DNA from: Bacillus sp. V59.32b
GTDB taxonomy: Bacteria > Bacillota > Bacilli > Bacillales > DSM-1321
Assembly (NCBI RefSeq): GCF_003429085.1
Contig: NZ_QVTC01000004.1
Location: 1 to 64,000 of the forward strand
Length of the DNA: 64,000 bases
Direction of reading: 5' to 3'
Shown: positions 18,235 to 27,787 of the stretch, piece after piece
Numbering within the stretch: the stretch's first letter is position 1
Layout of the letters: each line of letters begins with the position of its first letter
Program-made: the position numbers and the translations under genes
Notes under the pieces: generated by a model
The model's input: the letters and a program-made list of their open reading frames with translations, nothing else
The model's database searches: none
What the model was told of the DNA's origin: nothing

Positions 18235-18777
18235 TTAAAGAGTCTCTTGTCCAGGTCTCCAGTTAGCAGGGCAAAGTCCGCCTGTTTGAAGAGCTTGAAG
18301 TACACGAAGCGTTTCATCTACATCACGGCCAATGTTGTTGTGGTTAACAACGGAGTATTGCATTTCTCCTTCAGGATTGATGATGAATAATCCGCGAAGC
18401 GCAACTCCTTCTTCTTCAATTAACACGCCGTATTCACGGGAAACAACATGATTGGTATCAGCAGCTAATGGATAGTTAAGATCGCCAAGGCCGTTTTCCT
18501 TGCGGTCTGTATGTATCCAAGCTAAGTGCGTATGAATCGTATCGGTTGATACACCGATTACTTCCGCATCCAGATCATCGAACTCATCAAAGCGGTCGCT
18601 CATTGCAGTGATTTCTGTTGGACAAACGAAAGTGAAGTCCATTGGATAGAAAAATAAAACGGTCCATTTGTCGTTCTTCATGTTTTCTTCTAAGCTAACT
18701 TTACCAAACTCTTTGTTTGCCATAACAGCATCCATTTCAAAACGGGGTGCTTGTTTCCCTACCATACGCTCTGGCAT
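18235..18777 (-). CDS. ykuU: 2-Cys peroxiredoxin YkuU
   Basis: Thiol peroxidase of the AhpC/Prx1 class. The 180-aa product has the peroxidatic cysteine C52 in DFTFVCPTE and the resolving cysteine C169 in GGLCPANW; the GGxG/YF-type region is GLGDLNYPLAAD. ATG at 18777 is eight bases after GGAGGG, and the 54 further in-frame bases upstream read through that site. It would detoxify peroxides using a thioredoxin-like reductant, possibly the neighbouring YkuV, which is inference. Confidence 0.93.
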   Translation of the reverse strand: MPERMVGKQAPRFEMDAVMANKEFGKVSLEENMKNDKWTVLFFYPMDFTFVCPTEITAMSDRFDEFDDLDAEVIGVSTDTIHTHLAWIHTDRKENGLGDLNYPLAADTNHVVSREYGVLIEEEGVALRGLFIINPEGEMQYSVVNHNNIGRDVDETLRVLQALQTGGLCPANWRPGQETL

Positions 18778-18915
18778 GAAGTGATCCCTCCGATTGCATA
18801 ATTTAATTGAGAATATTTGTCGAATCCTCAATCATTTTTTCAACACAATTCTCATTATAGACAAGCCTGAAAATGAAGTCAAACTATAATGAAACCTTAT
18901 ATAATGAAGGATTGA

Positions 18916-20043
18916 TTATTGTTTAGCCGCGCTCTTAAATGTGAAATAATCCGACATGAGGGAAATAGCCGTTTCGATCGCCAACTCATCGGGGGTAAGC
19001 TTTGCATGATGTAAGCCATATTCGGAATCGACACCCAGCCAGAACATAAAGCCCGGAATTTCTTTCAGCATATAGCCGAAATCTTCCCCTGTCATCGCTT
19101 CGGTACATTCATGAACGGTTATTCCCTCTGTAGCTACGGCAAAGTCCATGAATTCGCGGGTGAGTGTTTCTTCGTTCTGTACCTGATGATACATGCTGCC
19201 GTAATCTATGGCTGCCTCACACTGGTAACCGATTCGGATTCCTTCGACAAGCTGTTCGATCCGCTGCTTCACTTTTTCCATGGATGTAACCGACAAGGTG
19301 CGGATGGTTCCTTCGAGCCGTGCATTTTCGGCAATGACATTTTGAACCGTCCCGCCGGTGATTTTCCCGATTGTGATCACAGCCGAGTCGAGCGGATTAA
19401 CATTTCGGGAAACGATTGTCTGAAGCTGGCTAACCAGTGAGCACGCCGCAACGACCATATCTTTGGTTTCATGCGGGTATGCGGCATGGCCGCCTTTCCC
19501 CTTCAAGTCAATGAACAGCTCAGACGTATTGGCGAACAGCAGCCCTTCCTTAACGGCAATCGTTCCGACAGGATATTCCGGCGCGATATGCAGCGCAGTA
19601 ATGATGTCAGGCTTCCATTCCTTCATGATATCAGTTTGCAGCATAAGCTCTGCTCCACCTGGTCCTTCCTCCGCCGGCTGGAAAATAAATAGCAAATGAT
19701 CATCTATTGGGTTGTCGGTGAAATGGGTCAGTATTCCAAGGGCTATGCTCATATGAAAGTCATGGCCACATGCGTGCATAAACTGCTCATGCTCGGAGAT
19801 AAATGGCAGACCGGTCTCCTCTTGGATCGGAAGGCCATCGATATCCGCCCGGTAACCGATTGTTTTTGTTGGATTTTCCCCATGGATTTTCACAAAAATA
19901 CCGGTCCTCCACGTTTTGATTTCCAAACGATCAGCCGGAAGTGCATACAGATAGTCCAATAAATACTTCTGTGTCTTAAATTCCTGAAAACCGGGTTCGG
20001 GAATCTTATGCAAATCTCTTCTTATTGCCGCAAATTTCGCCAT
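18916..20043 (-). CDS. dapL: N-acetyldiaminopimelate deacetylase
   Basis: M20-type amidohydrolase that frees LL-diaminopimelate from its N-acetyl form, in the acetylase branch of DAP/lysine synthesis. The 375-aa product shows RADIDG (65-70), the metal-binding HACGHDFH (from about 90), EEGPGGAE, the dimerisation segment [10 protein letters not shown] and GEDFGYM near the end. ATG at 20043 is nine bases after AGGGGG. It follows dapH in the same direction across a 107-bp gap with a perfect hairpin. The aminotransferase of the branch, patA, is at 36700. Confidence 0.95.
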   Translation of the reverse strand: MAKFAAIRRDLHKIPEPGFQEFKTQKYLLDYLYALPADRLEIKTWRTGIFVKIHGENPTKTIGYRADIDGLPIQEETGLPFISEHEQFMHACGHDFHMSIALGILTHFTDNPIDDHLLFIFQPAEEGPGGAELMLQTDIMKEWKPDIITALHIAPEYPVGTIAVKEGLLFANTSELFIDLKGKGGHAAYPHETKDMVVAACSLVSQLQTIVSRNVNPLDSAVITIGKITGGTVQNVIAENARLEGTIRTLSVTSMEKVKQRIEQLVEGIRIGYQCEAAIDYGSMYHQVQNEETLTREFMDFAVATEGITVHECTEAMTGEDFGYMLKEIPGFMFWLGVDSEYGLHHAKLTPDELAIETAISLMSDYFTFKSAAKQ

Positions 20044-20061
20044 GCTTTGTTTCCCCCTATA

Positions 20062-20094
20062 GACAAGGCGTGGATCAGGAATCCACGCCTTGTC
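20062..20094. other. Perfect hairpin between dapH and dapL
   Basis: GACAAGGCGTGGAT (20062-20075) and ATCCACGCCTTGTC (20081-20094) form a 14-bp perfect stem with a 5-base loop. It ends only about ten bases before the dapL ribosome site and no T-run follows. Confidence 0.7.
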
Positions 20095-20150
20095 CAAAGT
20101 CTATAAAATTTGTAGCCCGCTCACTATAAAACACATCTAAATGCTGTTCT

Positions 20151-20861
20151 TTATAATTGGCGAAGCTCTTGTTTGATTTCTGTTTTGGACTTCGTTTTTT
20201 CATCAATTTCCTTGATAACTCTTGCAGGTGTTCCCGCAACGACTGTATATGGAGGTACATCATCAATGACAATTGCGCCTGCGGCAACGACTGCCCCTTT
20301 CCCGATTGTGACACCTTCCAGGACAACCGCATTCGCACCAACCATAACGTCGTCTTCTACAACTACCGGTTTTGCGGATGGCGGCTCGATGACTCCTGCC
20401 AAAACTGCGCCTGCACCGATGTGACAGTTCTTGCCTACCGTCGCTCTTCCGCCAAGGATTGCGTTCATATCAATCATCGTGCCTTCACCTATGACCGAAC
20501 CAATATTAATAGACGCTCCCATCATAATAACGGCATTGTCGCCGATTTCCACTTGGTCACGGATAATTGCGCCAGGCTCGATTCTGGCCTTAATTCCTTT
20601 TAAGTCAAGCAACGGAATCGCGGAATTTCTGCGGTCGTTTTCTACGACATGGTCTTCGATTTTTGATTCATTGGCAGCAATGGCTTCGCTGATTTCAGCC
20701 CATTCACCAAATAGAACCCCTGTATTTCCTGTAATAAAGGTCTTCGTGTTTTCGCCAAAATTAATCCCTTCCAGCTGACCTTTCACATAAACTTTGACAG
20801 GCGTTGATTTTTTACTGTTTTGTATAAATGAGATAATTTCATTTGCATCCATCATTTTCAT
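20151..20861 (-). CDS. dapH: Tetrahydrodipicolinate N-acetyltransferase
   Basis: Acetylates tetrahydrodipicolinate, the first step of the acetylase DAP branch. The 236-aa product has an N-terminal alpha-helical domain ([25 protein letters not shown]... region) followed by a left-handed beta-helix of hexapeptide repeats (about 90-200), with [24 protein letters not shown] near the active site. ATG at 20861 lies eight bases after GGGGG. It is the first gene of dapH-dapL, and the length equals that of the Bacillus enzyme. Confidence 0.95.
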   Translation of the reverse strand: MKMMDANEIISFIQNSKKSTPVKVYVKGQLEGINFGENTKTFITGNTGVLFGEWAEISEAIAANESKIEDHVVENDRRNSAIPLLDLKGIKARIEPGAIIRDQVEIGDNAVIMMGASINIGSVIGEGTMIDMNAILGGRATVGKNCHIGAGAVLAGVIEPPSAKPVVVEDDVMVGANAVVLEGVTIGKGAVVAAGAIVIDDVPPYTVVAGTPARVIKEIDEKTKSKTEIKQELRQL

Positions 20862-20962
20862 GAGTAGTTCCCCCTGCTATGTATAATTTGCTAGTCTTAA
20901 ATTTACCAAACTAAAGGATGTAAAATCAAGTGAGAATCATCATTTTTTCTCTTCACTTGAAC

Positions 20963-21841
20963 TTATGCCTTTTTATGGATATGTTCTTGGATCACTTCGG
21001 TAAAAGCCTGTACCTGCTTTAATTGGAACGATGATTCATAACCGCACAACCATGTATCTCTTTCGAGGGAATGATTATGTTCGTCATGTAACGGAATCTT
21101 AAAGATATTTTGATCTTTGTCATGCAGGGTGATTCCCGGTAAAATCGCATAGCCAATTCCGTTGAAGACCATCTGCTTGCAGGTTTCAATCTGGTCCACG
21201 ACAATCGTATTCTTCGGCGAGGTTTTAAACTGGCGGAACCACCAATCCTGAATTGCCTGATAATAATTGGAATCGCTTTTAAATTGGATGAACGGTCGGT
21301 CTGTTTCGAGAATTTGTTCTAATTGGTTCATTTCCGTGTCGACTAAATAGAGCATATCTCTGAACAAATGCTTTTTAATTCCCTTCCAATCAGGAGCCCC
21401 TCTGATAATACCGATATGGACCTGACCATCATAAAGAGACTTCAATATCTCACTGCTCCATCCGGTTATCAAAGAGATTTTCGCATATGGATATTTCTGC
21501 ACGAATTTTTTCAACACCTGAGGGAGCCAGTTTTGGCCAACGATCGAGGCGCAGGCAATTTTGAGTGTTCCATATACTTCATGCTCCATTGCCTGGATGC
21601 TTTCCCTCACCTTTTCTTCTTTTTGCAGCATTTCATTGGCAAACCTGATAACCGCTTCCCCCGCAGGGGTTAAAGAAAGTCCTTTTTGCGAGCGGAGGAA
21701 CAGCTTTGTCCCCCATTCCTTTTCGATAGATTGCAGCCTTTGAGATAGGGCAGGCTGTGAAACAAACAATCTTTCCGCTGCCTTTCTCATATTCATTTCC
21801 TGAGCAAGCACTGATAAAAGCTGATATTCTGAGAACGACAT
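20963..21841 (-). CDS. ccpC: LysR-family regulator CcpC
   Basis: Transcription factor that in B. subtilis represses citB and citZ and responds to citrate. The 292-aa product has an N-terminal winged helix (residues 1-60: MRKAAERLFVSQPALSQRL and KLFLRSQKGLSLTPAGE) and a substrate-binding-like effector domain with ISLITGWSSEILKSLYDGQVHIGIIRG. The close resemblance of both parts to what I recall of CcpC, and its position next to dapH, support the name. AAGGCGTG precedes the ATG. It is divergent from the TauE-type gene. Confidence 0.9.
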   Translation of the reverse strand: MSFSEYQLLSVLAQEMNMRKAAERLFVSQPALSQRLQSIEKEWGTKLFLRSQKGLSLTPAGEAVIRFANEMLQKEEKVRESIQAMEHEVYGTLKIACASIVGQNWLPQVLKKFVQKYPYAKISLITGWSSEILKSLYDGQVHIGIIRGAPDWKGIKKHLFRDMLYLVDTEMNQLEQILETDRPFIQFKSDSNYYQAIQDWWFRQFKTSPKNTIVVDQIETCKQMVFNGIGYAILPGITLHDKDQNIFKIPLHDEHNHSLERDTWLCGYESSFQLKQVQAFTEVIQEHIHKKA

Positions 21842-21951
21842 TTACATCACGCCTTGATAATTTATTCTTATCGTAAAAGTTAGTTATTTACTCATTTAAT
21901 TATCACCATATTCTTCGTATAATACAAGTGCAAAGAACAGGAGTGATGATG

Positions 21952-22698
21952 ATGACAGCGCTATTGTTAATTCTCATTGGATTTACGGCTACATTTATCG
22001 GGACGCTGGCGGGTAGCGGCGGATTAATCGGAATGCCTTCGATGCTATTGATCGGGATCCCGATTCATAGTGTCATCGCAACTGCAAAGTTTTCAAATAT
22101 GTTTTCATCCTTCTCAAGCTTCTATACTCTCTTGAAGCAAAAAGAATTAACGTGGAGAAACGTCTCGACATTAATTCCATTTGCATTATTCGGGGGACTT
22201 TCCGGTGGTTTTTTGGCAAATGCCTTTACGGAAAATACAATGAACATTGTGGCCATCATTCTACTCGGCACCGCATTTATGATCAGCTTCCTCAAAAAAC
22301 CGAAGCCGTCCGCTGATGGAATCTGGAAGCTGCCGAAAAAAACGTATCCTTCACTTTTTGGGATTAGCGTATACGATGGCATGTTTGGTCCCGGGCAAGG
22401 GACTTTACTGATGTATACATACCTGCACCACGGGGCTTCTTATTTACAAGCTTTAGCTTTTACCAGATTCCAAACCTTTATCAGCTGTGCCGCTGCATTT
22501 GTCACGTATTTGTACGCAGGTCATTTCCAATGGGACACCGCTATTTATTATGCGATTGGTTCATTGGCCGGAGCCCAAACCGCCGTAAGAGCGGCCAGGC
22601 ACATTTCCTCGAAGCATTTGAAGTATATCTTGCATGCAGTCACCGTAGCATTAATTCTTCAGCTGCTTTACAGGGTCTTGAAAGAAAACATCTTTTAG
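21952..22698 (+). CDS. TauE/SafE-family membrane permease
   Basis: A 248-aa integral membrane protein with about eight hydrophobic segments. The glycine-rich TLAGSGGLIGMPSMLLIG near the N-terminus and FGPGQGTLLMYTYLHHG in the second half are the paired motifs of the sulfite exporter TauE/SafE family, thought to move anions such as sulfite or sulfoacetate. Several starts are possible (GTG GTG-like and three consecutive ATGs); ATG at 21952 has the best spacing to AGGAG (21939-21943). It is divergent from ccpC. The substrate cannot be assigned. Confidence 0.75.
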   Translation: MTALLLILIGFTATFIGTLAGSGGLIGMPSMLLIGIPIHSVIATAKFSNMFSSFSSFYTLLKQKELTWRNVSTLIPFALFGGLSGGFLANAFTENTMNIVAIILLGTAFMISFLKKPKPSADGIWKLPKKTYPSLFGISVYDGMFGPGQGTLLMYTYLHHGASYLQALAFTRFQTFISCAAAFVTYLYAGHFQWDTAIYYAIGSLAGAQTAVRAARHISSKHLKYILHAVTVALILQLLYRVLKENIF

Positions 22699-22828
22699 TT
22701 TAAGAAATTGGAACATTTTTTCTGCGACTCTTATGAATTTCAAGTTAAATCATTTTTGAAATTTTCAGCTGCGAAATCCGGAACTAGCTGCATAATGAGC
22801 ACCCGCTACAAAAAACTTATAAACTAAT

Positions 22829-24334
22829 TCATGCTTCCTTTTCTTTTTTCGGCAGCAGCAAAAGGAGCAGCAAGCTTACTACCGCAAATAGCAAAACGAT
22901 CAGATAAACATTCTGGAGTGAGTAGCTGAGCCCATCCTGCAAGACTTCCACCGCTTCGGCAGGCATCCTGGCTCGCTCTTCACTGTTTAACAGTTGATTT
23001 GCTGAATCGATTGTTAGTTTTGTTCCTGAGTGATTATTCTCATCTAGATATGACTGAAGCCCCAAATTCATGATTCCGCCTAAAAGGGCAGCCCCGACGG
23101 TCGTGCCGAAGTTCCTCATGAACATATTTGAAGCAGTAGCGATACCTCTTCGTTCCCAGCTCACCGTGCTTTGGATCAATACGATGAACGATGTCGAGGT
23201 GAGCCCCATTCCGACACCGACAAAGAATGAACCAGCGGCGGCTGCCAGAGGTCCTGCTTCCGGTGGAAGAAACACTAAAATAAGACTGCCGGCAATCAGA
23301 GAGAGCCCTCCTAAAATAGAAGTAGCTTTAAAGCCGATTTTTGCTAACAGCCGCCCTGAAACGGCAGAGGCGATTGGCCAACCGATGGACATGGCTGTCA
23401 ACGTGAATCCGGCAACCGTTGGAGAACGTTCCATCACTCCTTGGACAAAGGTCGGAAGAAAGGTGGATAGCCCGATCAGCATCACTCCAGTAGTCAGTGA
23501 AACGATATTGGCTATAAGAATCGACCGTTCCTGCCAAATTTCAAACGGCATCATCGGTTCAGCCGTTTTCTTTTCCTGTCTGATGAATAGGAACAGAGCT
23601 ATTAAAGCAAACAGAACAAGTCCGATCACCTGCACCGAAGCCCACGGCCAATAAACTCCTCCTTCGACGAGGATTAGCATGATGGATGAGATTGCAAGCG
23701 TTAACAATATAGCACCCGGATAATCAATCTCTCGTTTTTTCTTTTCGATATTTTCATATAGAAAAAACCAGATTCCCGCTATGGACAACAGGCCAAGGGG
23801 AATGTTGATCCAGAATACAAGCTTCCATGTTACGGACTGGACGAGGATTCCGCCGAGAGCCGGTCCCAATACCGCGGAAATCCCCCATACGCTTGATAGA
23901 TAACCTTGAATGCGGGCCCGTTCATGTTTTTCATAAATATCGCCGACAATGGTTGTAGCGACCGGTGCAATGGCGCCGGCACCGAATCCCTGAATAAAGC
24001 GATAGATGATCAGCTCATTCATAGTTTCAGCAAAGCCGCACAAAAGCGATCCTATTAAAAAAATAATGATCCCAATAATTAGGATCGGCTTGCGGCCAAA
24101 TATGTCTGACAGCTTACCATAAATCAAAACGGTGACCGCGTTCATTAGTAAATAGCCTGAAAATACCCAGCTGTATAGGGAGAAGCCGCCGAGCTCGCTT
24201 ACGATCGCCGGCATCGCTGTCGCGACAATCGTCCCCTCTATCGCCCCCATAAACATGGCGAGTATAATCGCAGCCAGGACAAAAGGCCGCTTTAAATTTT
24301 TGTTTTTAGGAATGTATTCACTCATTGTCCCCAT
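22829..24334 (-). CDS. MFS multidrug transporter, DHA2 (14-TMS) type
   Basis: A 501-aa major facilitator with about 14 hydrophobic segments. MFS motif A occurs as GKLSDIFGRKP and motif C-like PALGGILVQSVTWKLVFWINIPLG marks drug/proton antiporters of the EmrB/QacA/Bmr3 group. D/E residues in the first helix (AIEGTIVATAMP) fit motif D1. It may export toxic cations or drugs. It lies downstream of darB on the same strand with a 39-bp gap, possibly in one transcript. No local regulator is seen. Confidence 0.85.
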   Translation of the reverse strand: MGTMSEYIPKNKNLKRPFVLAAIILAMFMGAIEGTIVATAMPAIVSELGGFSLYSWVFSGYLLMNAVTVLIYGKLSDIFGRKPILIIGIIIFLIGSLLCGFAETMNELIIYRFIQGFGAGAIAPVATTIVGDIYEKHERARIQGYLSSVWGISAVLGPALGGILVQSVTWKLVFWINIPLGLLSIAGIWFFLYENIEKKKREIDYPGAILLTLAISSIMLILVEGGVYWPWASVQVIGLVLFALIALFLFIRQEKKTAEPMMPFEIWQERSILIANIVSLTTGVMLIGLSTFLPTFVQGVMERSPTVAGFTLTAMSIGWPIASAVSGRLLAKIGFKATSILGGLSLIAGSLILVFLPPEAGPLAAAAGSFFVGVGMGLTSTSFIVLIQSTVSWERRGIATASNMFMRNFGTTVGAALLGGIMNLGLQSYLDENNHSGTKLTIDSANQLLNSEERARMPAEAVEVLQDGLSYSLQNVYLIVLLFAVVSLLLLLLLPKKEKEA

Positions 24335-24373
24335 TGCAACACACCACTCTTACTTTAAAACAAGACCGGAGGC

Positions 24374-24829
24374 TTATTTTGCAGATTTCTTTTCTCTTTC
24401 CACTCCGCCGTTGTATACCTCTTTCAAGATAGCCCTTCTTGTCAGGATCCCTTCAAAAACACCCTCTTCGTTTTCCACACAAACAAACGGATGATCAATC
24501 AATAGCTCAAGAGCCTTATTAAGCTTATCTTCGGTGTAGAGTCTAGGGATATTTATATTCATAATTTCTGATACTTTTTTATGTTTAAGCATTTCGAATT
24601 CTATTCTTTGCAATCCTAAAATGGAGTCAAGAATTACCGGCGTACTGATCAATCCATGAAGCTTATACATCGGATCCAATACAGGTATCGCCGTATAACC
24701 GCTTTTTGTCAATACAAGAAGCGCGTGCTCTAGATTATTGGTGACTTGAACATGCGCTACTCGCTCGGATGGTATTAAAAGATCTTTCACGCTTGTTTCC
24801 ATTAAATCTCCGTCTCGTGTACCAATCAT
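24374..24829 (-). CDS. darB: CBS-domain c-di-AMP-binding protein DarB/CbpB
   Basis: A 151-aa protein made of two CBS motifs (about 18-80 and 90-145), with VAHVQVTNNLEHALLVLTKSGYTAIPVLDP as the first core. The sequence closely follows B. subtilis YkuL as I recall it. YkuL (DarB) binds c-di-AMP; the apo form binds the (p)ppGpp enzyme Rel and pyruvate carboxylase. ATG follows AAGGAG at eight bases. Together with KtrC (16637) it gives the region two proteins of c-di-AMP-linked potassium signalling. Confidence 0.88.
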   Translation of the reverse strand: MIGTRDGDLMETSVKDLLIPSERVAHVQVTNNLEHALLVLTKSGYTAIPVLDPMYKLHGLISTPVILDSILGLQRIEFEMLKHKKVSEIMNINIPRLYTEDKLNKALELLIDHPFVCVENEEGVFEGILTRRAILKEVYNGGVEREKKSAK

Positions 24830-24972
24830 TTTAAAACTCCTTACCCTATGTTACATGTTTTTTTGTACCTTTCTAGTTTATCACAGGAAGGGCAAACTTG
24901 CTTCTTCGAGATAACCTATGGTTAACAAAAAAATGGGTTTCAGCGAACGTACTTAACCGAATCGGCTGTAAC

Positions 24973-25125
24973 TTACCCTTTGCTCGTTTCAATATTTCTT
25001 TGTTGATACCCGCAATTCCGACAATCAAAAATAACATTTTGATTGGATTGTGATGTGAGTACAGAATTTAATGCATGCTCCGCCTTACAGCCCGGGCAAA
25101 TCACAATAGGCATTTCCACATTCAT
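24973..25125 (-). CDS. Small zinc-ribbon protein
   Basis: A 50-aa protein with two CxxC knuckles, CPGC and CRNC, about 25 residues apart, likely binding one zinc ion. ATG at 25125 is six bases after GGAGGG; longer in-frame upstream codons run through that site. The rest is polar. I do not recognise a named family. It lies between ykuJ and darB on the same strand, behind the ykuJ terminator. Confidence 0.6.
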   Translation of the reverse strand: MNVEMPIVICPGCKAEHALNSVLTSQSNQNVIFDCRNCGYQQRNIETSKG

Positions 25126-25204
25126 TTCGCATCCCTCCATTCTTAGAATGCGTATGTACCCGGAATTCATGCAGTATCCATGAAACAGAGAATCATTCAT
25201 TATT

Positions 25205-25238
25205 TAAAAAACCGCCTTACCAAAGATGGCAAGGCGGT
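25205..25238 (-). terminator. Terminator of ykuJ
   Basis: ACCGCCTTGCC and GGTAAGGCGGT stem with a T-run on the minus strand. Confidence 0.75.
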
Positions 25239-25250
25239 CACACTTTCCTG

Positions 25251-25487
25251 TTATTGTAGCAGATCAAAAATCTCAATGGTAACCATATCAATGTTATCAA
25301 ATTGATATTTTGAAGACTTGCCTTTATCACTAAACACTTCCAACTCGAACATATCCGTCTTGCTAAAATATGTAACCTGGCATTTCTTGATTCCATCTAT
25401 TTCAAAAAAACGCTCCGCTGATTCCGCTTCTTTTGATTGTTCTTGTAGATTTTTCAACCTGGTAAGGATGCCTTGTAATTGAGACAC
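25251..25487 (-). CDS. ykuJ: YkuJ family protein (DUF1797)
   Basis: A 78-aa soluble protein: a helical, charged N-terminal third (MSQLQGILTRLKNLQEQ) followed by an alternating beta-type part with FEIDGIKKCQV, FELEVFSD and KYQFDNIDMVTIEIFDLLQ at the end. This matches the small, widely conserved Firmicutes family YkuJ, of unknown function. AAGGGGAGG lies upstream of the ATG. It is monocistronic, with its own terminator. Confidence 0.85.
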   Translation of the reverse strand: MSQLQGILTRLKNLQEQSKEAESAERFFEIDGIKKCQVTYFSKTDMFELEVFSDKGKSSKYQFDNIDMVTIEIFDLLQ

Positions 25488-25637
25488 ACTACCTCCCCTT
25501 TCTAATTAAACCTATATCGATAGGTTTCACTATATCATATATTTCTATCCAATAACTACAATGAATTAATTTCAGAATCTTTTATACGTTTTCTTTACAC
25601 AGATGAGATAACAGAATAGAATAATAATAATTTGAAT

Positions 25638-25731
25638 GAAGAAAACTTGTGGAGCGGCGAGCCTTTTAAGCCGAAGATAGGTGTAGTCGTGCTCATGCAG
25701 ACAGGCAAGTGTAACATGTCCTGTCTGCCAG
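25638..25731 (+). repeat. Dispersed hairpin repeat, copy E (divergent)
   Basis: GAAGAAAACTTGTGGAGCGG, GGCGAGCCTTTTAAGCC, GGTGTAGTCGTGCTCATGCAG, then a second hairpin GCAGACAGG/CCTGTCTGC instead of the AAGTATATACTTTCC tail. It lies in the region before the MBL-fold gene. Confidence 0.5.
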
Positions 25732-25758
25732 GAATTAGTCAATAGAGGAGGGGTATTT

Positions 25759-26709
25759 TTGGGGAGTATCATTGAAATCGATAAGAGAATTTCATTAATT
25801 GACGGGAACGATCTACAGCGTAAGCTCCGAACTGGAACTTATGTGATAAAAGAGGAAGAAATCACGATTGTCGAGACATCGGCAAGTCCTTCGATTCCTT
25901 ATGTACTTGAGGGCTTATCAGAAGCAGGAATTCAGCTTGAGGATATCAAATATATCATTTTGACCCATATTCACCTGGACCATGCCGGCGGGGCAGGATT
26001 GCTTCTGCAAAAATGTCCGAATGCCAAAGTAATCGTACATAAAAAAGGAGCAAGACATCTTGAGGATCCCACAAGGCTTATAGCCGGAGCCAAAGCTGTG
26101 TACGGGGATGACTTTGACAGACTATTTGATCCGATCCTTCCGATTCCTTCTGAAAGGATCATTATAAAGGAAGATCGGGAAATTCTCGCGATCTCAGACA
26201 CATGCACCCTTACCTTTTACGATACACCGGGTCACGCCAACCACCACCTAAGCATTCATGACGATGTTTCTAACGGAATGTTTTCCGGTGACACAGTCGG
26301 CATTTATTATCGCGAGCTGGATCAGGATAACATTGAATTTTACCTGCCATCTACTTCACCGAACCAATTTAATCCTGAAGCAATGCTTGCATCGGCAGAC
26401 CTATATGAGAGCTTGGGAATCGATCGGGTGTATTTCGGTCATTTTGGTGCTTCACACAATCCTCATCAGGTCTATCAGCAATTAAAATACTGGCTGCCGA
26501 TTTTTGTGGAAACCGCCAAGAATGCCCATGCATGTAATCCAACCTTTGAAGAAAAGCTGTCTGCCCTATCCTCTGACTTGTATAAAACCGTTCGAGAGTA
26601 CTTAGCACAAAAAGGAGTGCCCGACAATCACCCGGTGTATGAGATTTTAGCCCTGGATTTGCGGGTTTGCGCCATGGGGCTAATCGATTACTTAATGAAA
26701 CAGGAGTAA
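25759..26709 (+). CDS. MBL-fold metallo-hydrolase
   Basis: A 316-aa metallo-beta-lactamase-fold hydrolase with two-metal site ligands in THIHLDHAGGAG, DTPGHANHH and FSGDTVG, and a final histidine in YFGHFG. A C-terminal helical extension of about 90 residues follows. TTG at 25759 is seven bases after AGGAGGGG, and no better start exists. The fold covers thioesterases, lactonases and glyoxalase II-like enzymes, and the substrate cannot be told. It is followed by a glutaredoxin-like gene 87 bp downstream. Confidence 0.85.
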   Translation: MGSIIEIDKRISLIDGNDLQRKLRTGTYVIKEEEITIVETSASPSIPYVLEGLSEAGIQLEDIKYIILTHIHLDHAGGAGLLLQKCPNAKVIVHKKGARHLEDPTRLIAGAKAVYGDDFDRLFDPILPIPSERIIIKEDREILAISDTCTLTFYDTPGHANHHLSIHDDVSNGMFSGDTVGIYYRELDQDNIEFYLPSTSPNQFNPEAMLASADLYESLGIDRVYFGHFGASHNPHQVYQQLKYWLPIFVETAKNAHACNPTFEEKLSALSSDLYKTVREYLAQKGVPDNHPVYEILALDLRVCAMGLIDYLMKQE

Positions 26710-26796
26710 AAGTAAACATTTCAAAGCAGCATTTATCCCTGTGATTGTTTTTTGAGGTATAATGCATAGGAACAATCAATGATCTGGAGGCCCGAT

Positions 26797-27036
26797 ATGC
26801 AGCAAATTACCGTATATACACAGCCGGATTGCCCACCATGCAAAATAGTCAAAATGTTTTTGCAGGAGTACAATCTCGAGTTCAATGAAAAAGATATTAA
26901 AGCTGACCATACAGCAAGAAAAGAATTGACGAATAAGTATGGTTCTTATTCAACTCCGACGGTTGTGATTGACGGAGAAGTTATCATCGGTTTCGATCAG
27001 GAGAAACTGATGAAGACCCTTCAAATAGAACACTAA
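26797..27036 (+). CDS. Glutaredoxin-family (NrdH-like) redoxin
   Basis: A 79-aa protein of the thioredoxin fold with the redox site CPPC in YTQPDCPPCKIVK near the N-terminus, the cis-proline segment STPTVVID and a closing helix. Length and layout fit glutaredoxin-like/NrdH proteins, small dithiol reductants. ATG at 26797 follows GGAGGCCC at good spacing; an in-frame ATG at 26779 has no site. It is followed by a strong terminator. Confidence 0.85.
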   Translation: MQQITVYTQPDCPPCKIVKMFLQEYNLEFNEKDIKADHTARKELTNKYGSYSTPTVVIDGEVIIGFDQEKLMKTLQIEH

Positions 27037-27070
27037 AAAACAGGTCTTCCCCAGCGGAAGACCTGTTTGA
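27035..27070. terminator. Bidirectional terminator after the redoxin gene
   Basis: CAGGTCTTCC and GGAAGACCTG stem, with TTTGAATTT on the plus side and TTTTTT on the minus side. It serves both convergent genes. Confidence 0.8.
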
Positions 27071-27121
27071 ATTTGGACTTATGGCGAAATGTATCTTGGA
27101 AACATAAGCATGGATTTTCTC

Positions 27122-27787
27122 CTATATATCGTACTTTTTCTCCTCTTGGACAGGTAGATCGTAAATATGTTCTATAAGCAAGATCCCAATACTGAATAAA
27201 GCCTGTTTCGGATTTTCTATAAATTCAACTGAAACCGGCTTATATGGCTGGTCATCGGCTGCTGATTGAGAAATATCCGCTGTCTCTGAAACTGTGCTTC
27301 CCTCTGCTTTTTCGTCATCATATAACACATCCGCTATTTTCCACGTTCCATCTTCCTTTACTAACACCACTGTTTCATAATGACTTTCGCTATTAACAGG
27401 CCCTTCCACTGAGCCCGGGAAATTTTCCTGGACAAACAACGTATCTGTATCTGATTCGTAAATCACTTCAGTGTTTTCGGAATAACTGAAGAACGGTATA
27501 TAATAAAAAGCAAAATCCGTTCCTGCTGTCGCATAGCCTCCATCGGTTTTCACCACATTTTCATGGATAAACGTTTTTTTAAATGAATCAGTGAAATGGG
27601 TGTCCAATACCTCGTTTATCTCTTCAAGGGATCTGGATTCTTCACTGAGGGAAACCTGCTTTTGGAAAGCTTCCTCCAATAATCCATAAATCTGGCCTCT
27701 ATGTAGGTCTTGTGCATCAACTTCAGATCCATAAGAAAATAGCAATAGTGAAAGTGTTCCTAGCATAGCTGTTATATATTTTTTCAC
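27122..27787 (-). CDS. Secreted protein of unknown function (DUF3993-like)
   Basis: A 221-aa exported protein. GTG at 27787 is eight bases after AGGAG and gives MKKYITAMLGTLSLLLFSYG, a typical signal peptide with a likely cleavage after VDA. The mature part has an alternating aromatic pattern and a VLVKEDGTWKIADVLYDDE strand that resembles NTF2/lumazine-binding-like folds. DUF3993 is suggested from memory only. A Ser/Glu-rich region precedes the C-terminus. It is monocistronic between two terminators. Confidence 0.55.
   Translation of the reverse strand: MKKYITAMLGTLSLLLFSYGSEVDAQDLHRGQIYGLLEEAFQKQVSLSEESRSLEEINEVLDTHFTDSFKKTFIHENVVKTDGGYATAGTDFAFYYIPFFSYSENTEVIYESDTDTLFVQENFPGSVEGPVNSESHYETVVLVKEDGTWKIADVLYDDEKAEGSTVSETADISQSAADDQPYKPVSVEFIENPKQALFSIGILLIEHIYDLPVQEEKKYDI

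Noticed and set aside
23070-23654. 194-aa plus-strand ORF opposite the MFS transporter
   Set aside because: Antisense to a clear 14-helix transporter, no ribosome site, and composition mirrors the opposite strand.
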